Below, in pieces: positions 16,341 through 24,629 of a DNA stretch of 52,904 nt. How positions within the stretch are numbered: the first letter of the stretch is position 1; each line of letters begins with the position of its first letter. Source of the stretch: Hallerella sp963597395 (GTDB lineage Bacteria; Fibrobacterota; Fibrobacteria; Fibrobacterales; Fibrobacteraceae). Location: assembly GCA_963597395.1 (NCBI GenBank), contig CAVBPX010000010.1:1-52904 (forward strand), given 5' to 3'. The notes under the pieces are model-generated. The model ran no database searches. It was given only the letters and a program-made list of their open reading frames with translations, and had not been told where the DNA came from. Position numbers and translations under genes: made by a program.

Positions 16341-17651
16341 TTAGGCTTTGCGGAGAATCTTCCCCGTCAGTTCGTGCGGGCCCGCATCGAGAATCTTCAC
16401 CATGTAAAATTCGCCTGGCGTCGCGTCGCCTTCGACTATTTTGACGATATCGTCGGAGTCAAGGGAGTTTCCTTCCGCGCGGCCTGTAAAGTGAAAGTCG
16501 CTTTCTTCGGCCACTTCGTCTATCAGAACCTTGACTTCCTTGCCGATATGCGCTTCGTTCGCTTCGGCGGAAATTTCTTCCTGCACATCGTTGATGGCGT
16601 CGAGGCGTGCCCGTGCGAGATCCTCGGGGACGGGTTCTTCCTTGAGTTCCAGTGCGGGCGTCCCTTCTTCGGGGCTAAAGACGAATCCGCCCAGATGCTC
16701 GAACCGAACCTCCTGGATGAGATTCATCAGTTCTTCGAAGTCCTTTTCCGTTTCGCCGGGAAATCCGACGAGGACGGTTGTGCGGAGCGTGACTCCCGGA
16801 ATTTTTTCGCGCATCGCCTGGAGCATCTCGCGTAATGACTTGGCCGTGTAGTGCCGGCGCATCAGCTTGAACATACGGTCGCTTGCATGCTGGATGGGCA
16901 TGTCGATGTATTTGCAGAGGCGCGGCTCGCTTGCCATCAGGTCCAGAAGTTCGTCGGTGATGAACTGCGGATACCAGTAGAGCGTACGAATCCACGGGAT
17001 GTTCGTTTCGGCGAGAATCGCCCGTAAAAGCTTGACGAGCGTGGGACCGTTCTTTCCCTGTTCGTGCCCGTAGAACGTCGTGTCCTGCGCAATGAGCGTC
17101 AGTTCCTTGACGCCCTGCCGTTCCAGGCTCTTCGCTTCGCGGACAAGGCTCTCGATGGAAAACGAAACCTGCTTTCCGCGAATGTTCGGGATGGCGCAAA
17201 AGGCGCACCTTCTGTCGCATCCTTCGGCAATTTTCAGGTAGGCGTGGTGCGGAAAGTCTCCGAGGTTCAGACGCTCGATGTTTTCCGTTCCGCTCCACTT
17301 TTCACCAAGCCCGAGAACCTTCAAAATCTTTCCCGGTTCGTAGGTCCCGAGCCAGTAATCGACCTCGGGCATTTCCTTCGGAAGTTCCTCGATGTAGCGT
17401 CCCGAAAGGCATCCCGAGACGATGAGTTTTTGCCCGGGCTTTTTGACTTCGACAAAAGAAAGAATCGTGTTGATGGATTCTTCCTTGGCGGCTTCGATAA
17501 AACCGCATGTGTTTACAAGGATGAAGTCGGCCTTTTCGACTTCCGCTGTCGATTGGAATCCTGCCGAATAAAGTTCGGCGAGAATGTGTTCCGCATCGAC
17601 CTGATTTTTGGCGCAGCCCAATTGGGCTGCAAAAATGCGAGGATGTTTCAA
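16341..17651 (-). CDS. rimO: Ribosomal protein S12 methylthiotransferase RimO
   Basis: RimO methylthiolates the conserved Asp of ribosomal protein S12. The 436-residue protein has the N-terminal MTTase domain with cysteines in LGCAKNQVDA (Cys 13), NTCGF (49) and SGCLSG (81). The radical SAM cluster is CDRRCAFC (145, 149, 152), and a C-terminal TRAM domain follows from about 370. AKNQVDAE marks RimO rather than MiaB. It starts with TTG, 3 bases after the stop of the SPOR lipoprotein gene, and so is probably co-transcribed with it. Confidence 0.93.
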   Translation of the reverse strand: MKHPRIFAAQLGCAKNQVDAEHILAELYSAGFQSTAEVEKADFILVNTCGFIEAAKEESINTILSFVEVKKPGQKLIVSGCLSGRYIEELPKEMPEVDYWLGTYEPGKILKVLGLGEKWSGTENIERLNLGDFPHHAYLKIAEGCDRRCAFCAIPNIRGKQVSFSIESLVREAKSLERQGVKELTLIAQDTTFYGHEQGKNGPTLVKLLRAILAETNIPWIRTLYWYPQFITDELLDLMASEPRLCKYIDMPIQHASDRMFKLMRRHYTAKSLREMLQAMREKIPGVTLRTTVLVGFPGETEKDFEELMNLIQEVRFEHLGGFVFSPEEGTPALELKEEPVPEDLARARLDAINDVQEEISAEANEAHIGKEVKVLIDEVAEESDFHFTGRAEGNSLDSDDIVKIVEGDATPGEFYMVKILDAGPHELTGKILRKA

Positions 17652-17654
17652 GAA

Positions 17655-18524
17655 TTATTCCCAGTCGTCGTAAACTTCTTCGGTGGCTGCCGGGGTTGTT
17701 TCCGGAGCGGTCTGCGCCTGTGCCGGGGCTTCCTGTGCGGCGGGTGCCGCGGGTGCTTCCGTTGTCGGAGCTTCCGCCGACGGGGCTTCGGCCGGTGCGG
17801 AAGTTTCTAGCTGCGCAGGGGCTTCGGTAACGGTTTCCGATGCGGAGCTTTCGACCGTTGCGACTTCGGAAGAGGAAGAAATTTCTTCGGATGCGGGAAC
17901 CTCGGAATCGCTTGGAATGCTTGCCGTTTCGCTTGCGGGTTCGCTGTAGGAGGTCGTCGAGTAGGAATCGTAGGCGTTTTCCGAATCGGAAGTTTCCGGG
18001 GAGCCGACGGCGTCGTTCGACTTGTTGTCAATCCACCAGGCAAAGCCCATCGGTTCAAGACGGTTTTTGCCAAAGGCCTTGGCGTCTTCAAGTTTTTTGA
18101 AGTAGCCGATGCGGACGCGGTAATATGTTCCTTCGAGTTCGCCCGGATTTTCGACCTGGGCGAGGTAGCCCTTGATGCCTTTTTCCTCGAGCTTTTTGAG
18201 AATGGCGTTGGCGCTTCGCTTGGAGGGCTGGATGCTCACCTGGATGGTGACCGAGCCTTCGCTTCCCGGTTCGACGGACGCACCTGTACTCGCTGTGGAT
18301 TCGGCGCCTGCCGTTTCAGAGGAAAGCGACTGGATGGGCTGGAGTTCCGGCATTGCGTCGGACTTCTTTTCGGCGTCGTTTTCTGCCTTTTGGGGCACCT
18401 TGACCTCTTCCGCCTTCTTTTGCGGAGTGATTTCGGGAATGACGTCGTCTTCGCTTTCGCATCCGACGAGAAGCGCTACGAACAGTGCGGAATAAAGAAG
18501 CGTTGAAATTTTCAAAATATTCAC
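17655..18524 (-). CDS. SPOR-domain lipoprotein
   Basis: A 289-residue lipoprotein. The signal peptide ends in a lipobox LVGC (Cys about 22). A SPOR domain (about 90-167) begins near VTIQVSIQPSKRSANAIL and includes GTYYRVRIGYFKKLEDAKAF; SPOR domains bind denuded peptidoglycan glycan strands, often at the septum. Unusually the domain is central, followed by a 120-residue Ser/Glu then Ala/Pro/Thr-rich tail ending in VYDDWE. It starts at GTG 18524 with AGGAG six bases upstream. It precedes rimO in one operon and is divergent from rpsU. Confidence 0.85.
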   Translation of the reverse strand: MNILKISTLLYSALFVALLVGCESEDDVIPEITPQKKAEEVKVPQKAENDAEKKSDAMPELQPIQSLSSETAGAESTASTGASVEPGSEGSVTIQVSIQPSKRSANAILKKLEEKGIKGYLAQVENPGELEGTYYRVRIGYFKKLEDAKAFGKNRLEPMGFAWWIDNKSNDAVGSPETSDSENAYDSYSTTSYSEPASETASIPSDSEVPASEEISSSSEVATVESSASETVTEAPAQLETSAPAEAPSAEAPTTEAPAAPAAQEAPAQAQTAPETTPAATEEVYDDWE

Positions 18525-18564
18525 TTTTCTCTCCTATTGGACGAGCTAAAAAGGTCTTGAGAAA

Positions 18565-18593
18565 AATATATATAAGTCTTTGTTATGCCGCAA
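18565..18593 (-). promoter_or_regulatory. Promoter of the SPOR lipoprotein-rimO operon
   Basis: On the minus strand TTGCGG (18593-18588), 17 bases and TATATT (18570-18565) precede the gene by about 40 bases. Confidence 0.6.
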
Positions 18594-18664
18594 GTTATGA
18601 AACGGCAAAAAACGCGAAAAACGGCAAATCGGAGACTGCGAAAGGCGGTCTTCTCGGAAATCCC

Positions 18665-18693
18665 TTGACGAAACCGGGCATTAAAGGTATATT
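18665..18693 (+). promoter_or_regulatory. Promoter of rpsU
   Basis: TTGACG (18665-18670), exactly 17 bases, then TATATT (18688-18693). This is one of the two best promoter matches in the window, fitting for a ribosomal protein gene. Confidence 0.85.
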
Positions 18694-18731
18694 TGGGGCG
18701 CATTCCAAAATTTTCAACCCGAGGAATCTGA

Positions 18732-18941
18732 ATGATCGGTGTCGTAGTAAAACCCAATGAACCTTTTGAACGCGCTCTCAAGCGCTTTACCAAGTCTTGC
18801 GAAAAGAACGGAATCATCTCCGACGTGAAGAAGCGTCAGCGCTATGAAAAGCCGTCCGAAGAAAAGAAGCGCGTCGAAACGGCCGCTCGCCGCAAGCGCC
18901 TCAAGGAACTCGCGGACGCAAACCGCAAGCGCCTCTACTAG
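18732..18941 (+). CDS. rpsU: 30S ribosomal protein S21
   Basis: A 69-residue basic protein of the small subunit. VVVKPNEPFERALKRFTKSC and the C-terminal Arg/Lys-rich helix with ARRKRLKEL are typical of bS21. GAGGA lies 6 bases before the ATG. It is preceded by a strong promoter, ended by its own hairpin and followed by the GatB/YqeY gene, a common neighbour of rpsU. Confidence 0.96.
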   Translation: MIGVVVKPNEPFERALKRFTKSCEKNGIISDVKKRQRYEKPSEEKKRVETAARRKRLKELADANRKRLY

Positions 18942-18963
18942 TCGAATTTCTTTTCGGAATGCC

Positions 18964-18990
18964 AAGGGAAAGTGCAACACTTTCCCTTTT
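18964..18990 (+). terminator. rpsU terminator
   Basis: AAGGGAAAGTG, loop CAA and CACTTTCCCTT, followed by a short T stretch. It lies 22 bases after the rpsU stop. The next gene has its own -10 box just downstream. Confidence 0.75.
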
Positions 18991-18998
18991 GGTGTTTG

Positions 18999-19004
18999 TA
19001 TATT
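18999..19004 (+). promoter_or_regulatory. -10 box of the GatB/YqeY gene
   Basis: TATATT at 18999-19004, with no convincing -35 because that region is occupied by the rpsU terminator stem. It would give a leader of about 30 bases. Confidence 0.5.
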
Positions 19005-19042
19005 TGGAAAAGTTTTAACCCCCGAAGAGGGAAAGGATGCAT

Positions 19043-19513
19043 ATGTCGGATTCTTTGGTCAAAGCGGATAGCGAACTTCTGAAACAGATTCTCTCGGATA
19101 TCAAGACGGCGATGAAGGCTCACGACGCGGTCGTGCTCGAAGTCCTTCGGACGCTCCACTCCGATATCAAGAATGTTGCCATCAATGCCAAAAAGGACGT
19201 GACGGATGACGTCGTTCTGGACGTTCTCGCCAAGAGCATCAAGCAGCGGAACGAATCCATCGAGATGCTTCGCAAGGGCGGTCGCGAGGAAAACGCGAAA
19301 GAAGAAGAGGCGACGCTTGCCATTTACCAAAAGTACTTGCCGTCACAGCTTTCCGAAGAGGAAGTCAAGACCCTAATAGCGGACATCAAGGCGCAGGTCG
19401 GCGCCGCGGGCCCAAAGGATATGGGAAAGGTGATGAAGGAACTTTCCCCGAAGACGAAGGGACGCTTTGACAGTCGCCGTCTGAGTGAGCTTGTGAAGGA
19501 AGCGCTGGCCTAA
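19043..19513 (+). CDS. GatB/YqeY domain protein
   Basis: A 156-residue all-helical protein of the YqeY family, related to the tRNA-binding tail of the GatB amidotransferase subunit. ILSDIKTAMKAHDAVVLEVL, IYQKYLPSQLSEEEV and GKVMKELSPKTKGRFDSRRL are family signatures. Its exact role is unresolved. Two in-frame ATG codons, 19037 and 19043, are possible. I prefer 19043 because GAAAGG is 6 bases upstream; GAGG supports 19037 equally well by spacing. Confidence 0.88.
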   Translation: MSDSLVKADSELLKQILSDIKTAMKAHDAVVLEVLRTLHSDIKNVAINAKKDVTDDVVLDVLAKSIKQRNESIEMLRKGGREENAKEEEATLAIYQKYLPSQLSEEEVKTLIADIKAQVGAAGPKDMGKVMKELSPKTKGRFDSRRLSELVKEALA

Positions 19514-19535
19514 AGGCCATCTCTAAAAATTCAAA
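19514..19535 (+). repeat. Dispersed repeat copy D (solo left end)
   Basis: AGGCCATCTCTAAAAATTCAA matches the terminal inverted repeat of the dispersed family. It starts immediately after the YqeY stop codon. No right end follows. Confidence 0.6.
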
Positions 19536-19542
19536 GAAAACG

Positions 19543-19570
19543 AAAAGGACTGCCGTCGGGCAGTCCTTTT
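19543..19570. terminator. Bidirectional terminator (YqeY gene / rpiA)
   Basis: AAAAGGACTGCC, loop GTCG and GGCAGTCCTTTT form a 12-bp stem with T runs in both directions. A second GC-rich hairpin, GCCCCGC-TTC-GCGGGGC, follows at 19579-19595. Confidence 0.85.
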
Positions 19571-19605
19571 CTCTTTTTGCCCCGCTTCGCGGGGCGCTTT
19601 TGTTG

Positions 19606-20292
19606 TTAAAACTCCTCGAGTCCGTCGGGAGCTGCAAGAATGGCTTTCGTCGCCATCCCGATAAAGAGTCCGTGTCCGAGAAGTCCCGGAATTCTGTTGA
19701 GTTCGAAGTCGAGCTTTTCCGGGTTTTCGATGGGACCGAACTTGGCGTCGGCGATGAGGTTTCCGGAGTCGCTGATGACGGGGCCGTCCTTGCCGGGCGC
19801 ACCCATCCGAACGACGAGTTCCGCACCGAGCTTCTTTACTTTGTATGTAACCGACCCGATGGCGCCCGGCAAAATTTCGAGCGGAACGGCGAACTTCTCG
19901 CCGAGCGTTTTGACCTTCTTCCCGGAGTCCGCGATGATGATGTAGCGGTCGGCCATCGCTCCGACGATCTTTTCGAGAAGGTGTGCCGCACCGCGGCCCT
20001 TGATGAGGTTCCTCTGCGGGTCTATCTCGTCCGCACCGTCGATGGCAATGTCCAGATGGTCCGCTTCGCCGAGATCGATGAGGGGAATGTTCAGGCTTCT
20101 GCACTGGAGCGTCGTGCTCCAGCTCGTGCTTACGGCCGTCACCTTTAGGCCCTCTTCGCGAATGCGCTCTCCGAGGCGTTCGACCATGAACGCTGCGGTG
20201 CTGCCCGTTCCGAGCCCGACTTTCATGCCGGATTCAATGAGGTTTGCGGCGCGGATTCCCGCCGCTTTTTTCAGTTCGTTTAGGTTTGCCAT
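19606..20292 (-). CDS. rpiA: Ribose-5-phosphate isomerase A
   Basis: RpiA interconverts ribose 5-phosphate and ribulose 5-phosphate in the pentose phosphate pathway. The 228-residue protein has GLGTGSTAAFMVERLG near residue 26, the catalytic IDGADEID, KGRGAAHLLEK and the C-terminal NRIPGLLGHGLF. The start codon shares one base with the stop of the slyD-like gene (TAATG), so translation is probably coupled. Confidence 0.95.
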   Translation of the reverse strand: MANLNELKKAAGIRAANLIESGMKVGLGTGSTAAFMVERLGERIREEGLKVTAVSTSWSTTLQCRSLNIPLIDLGEADHLDIAIDGADEIDPQRNLIKGRGAAHLLEKIVGAMADRYIIIADSGKKVKTLGEKFAVPLEILPGAIGSVTYKVKKLGAELVVRMGAPGKDGPVISDSGNLIADAKFGPIENPEKLDFELNRIPGLLGHGLFIGMATKAILAAPDGLEEF

Positions 20293-20942
20293 TATCGCCA
20301 GTGCCTCCCGAAATTGTTTTGGCCGTCGTTTGGAAAATCGCCTTGCGGAAAATCGTCGTCCTCGTCGAAACCGTCTTCGTCGAAGTCGTCGTCATCCTCG
20401 TCCTCGTCTTCAAAATCCTCGTCGGGGTATCCGGTCTCGAGTTCCGTGGCGGATGCGTCCGTAATATCGACGATGGTGACTTCGTATGTCAGGTCCTTCC
20501 CGGCAAACGGATGGTTTCCGTCAAGGGTGACCGTGTCCTTTTGGATTTCGCGCAAAATGTAGATGCCGTCCTCGTCAAGCGATTGCGAATAAATGTCGCG
20601 CGGATCTTCCGGGACGGAAAAGGCGGCTTCCTTGGAAGTCGGAACCATCTCCAGTTCCATGCCTATCCACAGTTCGCTCAGGTTGCGAAGCTCTTTTTTG
20701 GGAACCTTGATAATCAGGTCCTTGCGGTAGGGACCGTAGCCTTTGTCACAGGGAATGTGCGCCGTGACGTGATCGCCGATTTTGTGGCCTTCCAGGGCTT
20801 CTTCAAGGCCTTCGATAATGCTTGCGCAACCGTGCATATAGACAAACGGAAAATTCTCCGGAATTTCTTCGACGATTGCGCCGTTTTCATCCTTTAGGGA
20901 ATAGCTGATGCTGACTTTCTTGTTTTTCTCGACTTTTTCCAT
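20292..20942 (-). CDS. slyD: SlyD-like FKBP-type peptidyl-prolyl isomerase
   Basis: A 216-residue protein with a split FKBP domain and an insert-in-flap chaperone region, as in SlyD. FVYMHGCASIIEGLEEALEG, the HVTAHIPCDKGYG segment and LDGNHPFAGKDLTYEVTI are the family signatures. The C-terminal 40 residues are almost entirely Asp and Glu, with only one His, unlike the His/Cys-rich metal-binding tail of E. coli SlyD. GTG 20948 is in frame, but the -10 box ends at 20950, so the ATG at 20942 is the only start likely to be transcribed. It would lie at the mRNA 5' end. Confidence 0.88.
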   Translation of the reverse strand: MEKVEKNKKVSISYSLKDENGAIVEEIPENFPFVYMHGCASIIEGLEEALEGHKIGDHVTAHIPCDKGYGPYRKDLIIKVPKKELRNLSELWIGMELEMVPTSKEAAFSVPEDPRDIYSQSLDEDGIYILREIQKDTVTLDGNHPFAGKDLTYEVTIVDITDASATELETGYPDEDFEDEDEDDDDFDEDGFDEDDDFPQGDFPNDGQNNFGRHWR

Positions 20943-20949
20943 CGGCACA

Positions 20950-20968
20950 AATATAGAAAAGCTATATT
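20950..20968. promoter_or_regulatory. Palindromic divergent -10 boxes (slyD-like / phosphoesterase)
   Basis: AATATAG-AAAAG-CTATATT is a perfect 7-bp inverted repeat. It gives a TATATT box on each strand: minus strand 20955-20950 and plus strand 20963-20968. Each box is 7 bases from the ATG of its own gene. The -35 region of each promoter would lie inside the other gene. Confidence 0.7.
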
Positions 20969-20975
20969 GAGTTCC

Positions 20976-21704
20976 ATGCTATACGGGATCTTTTCCGACA
21001 TTCACGCAAACCTGCCCGCCCTCGAAGCCGTTGTGGATTCGATGAAGGCGAACGGCGTGGAACGCCGCGTGTGCCTGGGAGACATTGTCGGGTACGGTGC
21101 AAATCCGAACGAATGCGTCGCCATCACGAAGGAAATCGCCGATGTCTGCATTTTGGGAAATCACGACAGCGTCGCTATCCGCTGGGATTCGGATGCGGGA
21201 TTCAATCCGTATGCCAAAAAGGCTATCGAGTGGACGCAAGCGAACCTGAACGAAGAGTCCCGGACGTATCTGCGGTCGCTTCCTTACATGTATGAGGAAA
21301 ACGATATTTGCTTTGTCCACGCTTCGCCGATGTCTCCCGCGGACTGGATCTACATTACGGATCTCGAGGACGCTCTGGATGCCTTTGACCATTTTGGCGA
21401 GCGAAGCTGCTTTGTGGGCCACACGCACAGCCCGGTGATTGTCGCCATGCGGGACGGTGAAATTCCGAAAGTCATCGAAACGGGCGCCTACACGCTCGAA
21501 GACGGGGAACGCCTTTTGATGAACGTCGGAAGCGTCGGTCAGCCGCGTGACAGGGATTCCCGGGCGAGCTACTGTCTTTTTGATACCGAAGCGCTTTCGG
21601 CTCGGCTCGTTCGGCTGGAATATGATATTGCCCGGACGCAAAAATCGATGCGCGACGCGGGACTCCCGGATTTTCTCGTGGAACGTCTGGAACTCGGACG
21701 ATGA
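20976..21704 (+). CDS. Calcineurin-like metallophosphoesterase (YfcE/MJ0936-type)
   Basis: A 242-residue phosphoesterase. The dinuclear metal ligands are all visible: SDIHAN near the N terminus, LGDIVGYGANP, LGNHD, then GHTH and NVGSVGQPRD. Its substrate is unknown; the family includes cyclic phosphodiesterases and nucleases. A TTG at 20967 overlaps the -10 box, so the ATG at 20976 is chosen. This puts the start codon at the predicted transcription start. The last 4 bases overlap rlmH. Confidence 0.88.
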   Translation: MLYGIFSDIHANLPALEAVVDSMKANGVERRVCLGDIVGYGANPNECVAITKEIADVCILGNHDSVAIRWDSDAGFNPYAKKAIEWTQANLNEESRTYLRSLPYMYEENDICFVHASPMSPADWIYITDLEDALDAFDHFGERSCFVGHTHSPVIVAMRDGEIPKVIETGAYTLEDGERLLMNVGSVGQPRDRDSRASYCLFDTEALSARLVRLEYDIARTQKSMRDAGLPDFLVERLELGR

Positions 21705-22162
21705 AACTTGTCATCGCAGTCTTTGGCAAACCGGGGTCTCCCTTTGTCAAGGAAGAAGTGGAAAAGTATTCGAAGCGGCTCCGCTCCTCGAGCGTGCAAA
21801 TCGAAGTTGTCGAACTGAAACAGAGCAGGCGTGAAGATCAGGCGAAAAGCCTTTCGGAAGAGGCCGCGGAATTTTCGAGACGGTTTCCCAGGGAAAATTT
21901 TCAGTGGATCGTTCTCGCGGAAGAGGGAAAGCTGATGAATACGGTCGCTCTTTCGGAGTGGATTAGGCCCAGGCTCGCTTCGAACTGCGTCTTTCTAATC
22001 GGTTCCGCCTACGGAATCGCTCCGGAAATCAAAAAGCAGGCAAATCTTCTTCTTTCGCTTTCGCCCCTGACGTTTACCCATGACCATGCCCGGGTTATTT
22101 TGACGGAACAGCTTTACCGCTGCCTGATGGTCATTGCCGGGCATCCCTATCACCACGTTTAA
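21701..22162 (+). CDS. rlmH: 23S rRNA pseudouridine(1915) N3-methyltransferase RlmH
   Basis: RlmH methylates pseudouridine 1915 of 23S rRNA in assembled ribosomes. The 153-residue SPOUT enzyme has the knot motifs FLIGSAYGIAPE and LSLSPLTFTHDHARVILTEQ, and ends in GHPYHHV. It overlaps the upstream phosphoesterase gene by 4 bases (ATGA). Confidence 0.95.
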   Translation: MKLVIAVFGKPGSPFVKEEVEKYSKRLRSSSVQIEVVELKQSRREDQAKSLSEEAAEFSRRFPRENFQWIVLAEEGKLMNTVALSEWIRPRLASNCVFLIGSAYGIAPEIKKQANLLLSLSPLTFTHDHARVILTEQLYRCLMVIAGHPYHHV

Positions 22163-22197
22163 TTTGTCCGCAAAGGACGAGCGAAAAGGAGCTTTTC

Positions 22198-23706
22198 GTG
22201 AACTTGAATTTGCAAAAGAATCTGAAAATTGTCCGTGAAACTTTGGAAGCCTCGGAAAGATATTCCCATGCCTGCCGCGTGCTGGGTTTTGACCAACAGA
22301 CGATTTGTCCGTCGGAAGCCGCGCTGGAAGAGGGCGAGACGATTGCGTTTCTTTCGAACCGGGCTTTTCGGCTTTTGAAATCCAAAAGGTTTCTCTCTGC
22401 CGCGGAATCCCTTTATGCAAACAGAAAGTCGCTCGCTCCGATGGATAAGGTCCTTTCGGAGGGACTTCACAGGGACTATATGCGGACAAAAAATGTTTCG
22501 CCCGCAAAGGACAAAAAGTTTTCGCTTGTGTTTAACGAGGCTTTTGTCCACTGGCTCAATGCCAAGGCAAAAGCAAAATTTTCGCTGTTCGAGGCGGACC
22601 TCGAAAAAGTGCGCCGGGTGAACCTGGAACAGATCGCGCTGATGGAAAACGCGAAGCCCGTACCGTATGACAATCTGCTCGACCAGTATGAACGCGGAAT
22701 CACGACGAAGGATCTTGACCGGTGCTTTGCCGCGTGCAAGGAACGGCTCGTTCCGATGCTCAAAAAAATTCAAAAGAGCAAAAAGAAAATTCGGACGGAC
22801 TTTCTTTCGCGGCCCGTATCCGACGAGTCCCAGCGCAAAATGGCAAAGTATCTTTTGGAGGTCATCGGGTTCGACTTTTCGCGCGGAGCCTTTTCGACGA
22901 GCGAACATCCCTTTACGGACGGCCTTGCCAAGGATGATGCGCGCGTGACGACGCATTTTTATCCGAATGTTTTTTATTCGAACATGTTCTCGATTATTCA
23001 TGAGGGCGGCCATGCGCTTTTTGAACAGAATCAGCCAGCCGAGGATTTTGAAGCGCACATTACGAGCTTCAAGACGCTCGGACAGCACGAATCCGTTTCG
23101 CGCTTTTACGAAAACCGCATCGGGCGTTCCCGCGCCTTTATCCATTTGATTTTCAAAAAGTCGAAGGAACTTTTCCCGGCCGTTTTTGAAGGGGTCTCGG
23201 AAAGGGAATTTTACGAGGCGATGAACATTGTCGCCCCGAGCCTCATCCGGACCGAAGCGGATGAATTCACTTACACGTTCCACGTTATCATTCGCTATGA
23301 AATCGAAAAAATGCTGGTGAATGAAAAAATCGCTCTTCACGACCTTCCGAAAATTTGGGGCGACAAGTATGAGGAATACCTCGGAATTCGCCCGTCAAAC
23401 GATGCGGAAGGCGTCCTGCAGGATGTTCACTGGGCTTCCGGGTTCGGATATTTTCCGACGTATGCGCTCGGAAACATGTACGGTGCGATGTATTACAACC
23501 GGATGCAGTCCGAACTGGATATTGACGCCGCCGTTTCACATGGGAATTTTACACAAATTAACGACTGGATGAAAAGGAATGTCTGGAAGGACGCAAACCG
23601 TCTTGACGCCAAATCCTGGATAAGGAAAATCACCGGTCGAAACTTTACCGAAAGCGACTTTTTGGACTACCTCGAAAAGAAATACGGCGCAATTTACGGA
23701 GTCTAA
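22198..23706 (+). CDS. Carboxypeptidase Taq (peptidase family M32)
   Basis: A cytoplasmic zinc metallocarboxypeptidase of 502 residues. The zinc site is HEGGH (268-272). HPFTDG (237-242), GQHESVSRFYENRIGRSRAF and GYFPTYALGNMYGA are M32 signatures. The GTG start is preceded by GGAG at 7 bases. It follows rlmH by 35 bases and is probably in the same transcript. Members remove C-terminal residues broadly, except those next to proline. Confidence 0.93.
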   Translation: MNLNLQKNLKIVRETLEASERYSHACRVLGFDQQTICPSEAALEEGETIAFLSNRAFRLLKSKRFLSAAESLYANRKSLAPMDKVLSEGLHRDYMRTKNVSPAKDKKFSLVFNEAFVHWLNAKAKAKFSLFEADLEKVRRVNLEQIALMENAKPVPYDNLLDQYERGITTKDLDRCFAACKERLVPMLKKIQKSKKKIRTDFLSRPVSDESQRKMAKYLLEVIGFDFSRGAFSTSEHPFTDGLAKDDARVTTHFYPNVFYSNMFSIIHEGGHALFEQNQPAEDFEAHITSFKTLGQHESVSRFYENRIGRSRAFIHLIFKKSKELFPAVFEGVSEREFYEAMNIVAPSLIRTEADEFTYTFHVIIRYEIEKMLVNEKIALHDLPKIWGDKYEEYLGIRPSNDAEGVLQDVHWASGFGYFPTYALGNMYGAMYYNRMQSELDIDAAVSHGNFTQINDWMKRNVWKDANRLDAKSWIRKITGRNFTESDFLDYLEKKYGAIYGV

Positions 23707-23708
23707 AA

Positions 23709-24629
23709 ATGTCGAAGGGTGAACTTTCCTTTGCCGGGAAGGCGGAACGGAGCATTTCGACCGCTTTTCGGAGCCGCCTCTGGAGCCCCTTTATCTCGGC
23801 CATCAAACGGTATAGGCTTATCCGGCCTGGCGATAAAATTGCGGTTTGCATTTCGGGCGGAAAGGATTCGATGCTCCTTGCAAAGCTCTTTCAAATGCTT
23901 CTCCGCTATACGGAAGTTCCCTTTGAAGCGAAGTATCTGGTAATGGATCCCGGATACAATGCAAAAAATCTGGAAAAAATTCAAAGCAACGCGGAGCGCC
24001 TCGAGATTCCGATTGAAGTTTTCAAAACGGACATTTTTGACGTGGCAAACACGTTCGAACATTCGCCGTGCTACATTTGCGCGCGGATGCGGCGCGGGCA
24101 TCTTTACCACATGGCGCAGGAACTGGGCTGCAACAAAATCGCTTTGGGCCATCATTTTTCGGACGTCATCGAGACGACGGTGATGAGCATGTTCTACGCT
24201 TCGCAATTGCAGGCGATGCTTCCGATGCTTCACAGCCAAAATTTTCCAGGGATGACGCTCATTCGTCCGCTTTACCTGGTGCACGAGGACAGCATTATTG
24301 CCTGGGCGCGGTCAAACGACCTGGACTTTATCCGTTGCGCCTGCCGGTTTACGGAAACTTTGGAAAACGGCGAAGGGGAAAGCAAGCGGAAAGAAGTAAA
24401 GGAACTGATTCGGCGCCTGAAAGTCGATAATCCGAATATCGAAAAGAGCATTTTCAACAGCCTGCATTCCGTATGCATCGAAACGTTTCCGGGCTACAAG
24501 ACAAACGGAAAAAAGCATTCCTTTTTGGAACGCTTTGATGAAGAGGAATCTTTAACCGAAAATCTGGAAATGCAGCAGGACGGGAACGAGAATCGATGTG
24601 AAAATTCCCGTCACGCCGATGGCAAGTGA
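23709..24629 (+). CDS. ttcA: TtcA-family tRNA 2-thiolation protein
   Basis: TtcA installs 2-thiocytidine at tRNA position 32 using ATP and an Fe-S cluster. The 306-residue protein has the PP-loop SGGKDS (49-54), the cysteine pair CYIC (121 and 124) and a third cysteine near 210-212 (RCACRF), matching the TtcA cluster pattern. It starts 2 bases after the M32 gene stop. Its last 78 bases overlap the 3' end of lrgB on the opposite strand. The acidic last 30 residues encoded there are probably a non-conserved tail. Confidence 0.85.
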   Translation: MSKGELSFAGKAERSISTAFRSRLWSPFISAIKRYRLIRPGDKIAVCISGGKDSMLLAKLFQMLLRYTEVPFEAKYLVMDPGYNAKNLEKIQSNAERLEIPIEVFKTDIFDVANTFEHSPCYICARMRRGHLYHMAQELGCNKIALGHHFSDVIETTVMSMFYASQLQAMLPMLHSQNFPGMTLIRPLYLVHEDSIIAWARSNDLDFIRCACRFTETLENGEGESKRKEVKELIRRLKVDNPNIEKSIFNSLHSVCIETFPGYKTNGKKHSFLERFDEEESLTENLEMQQDGNENRCENSRHADGK

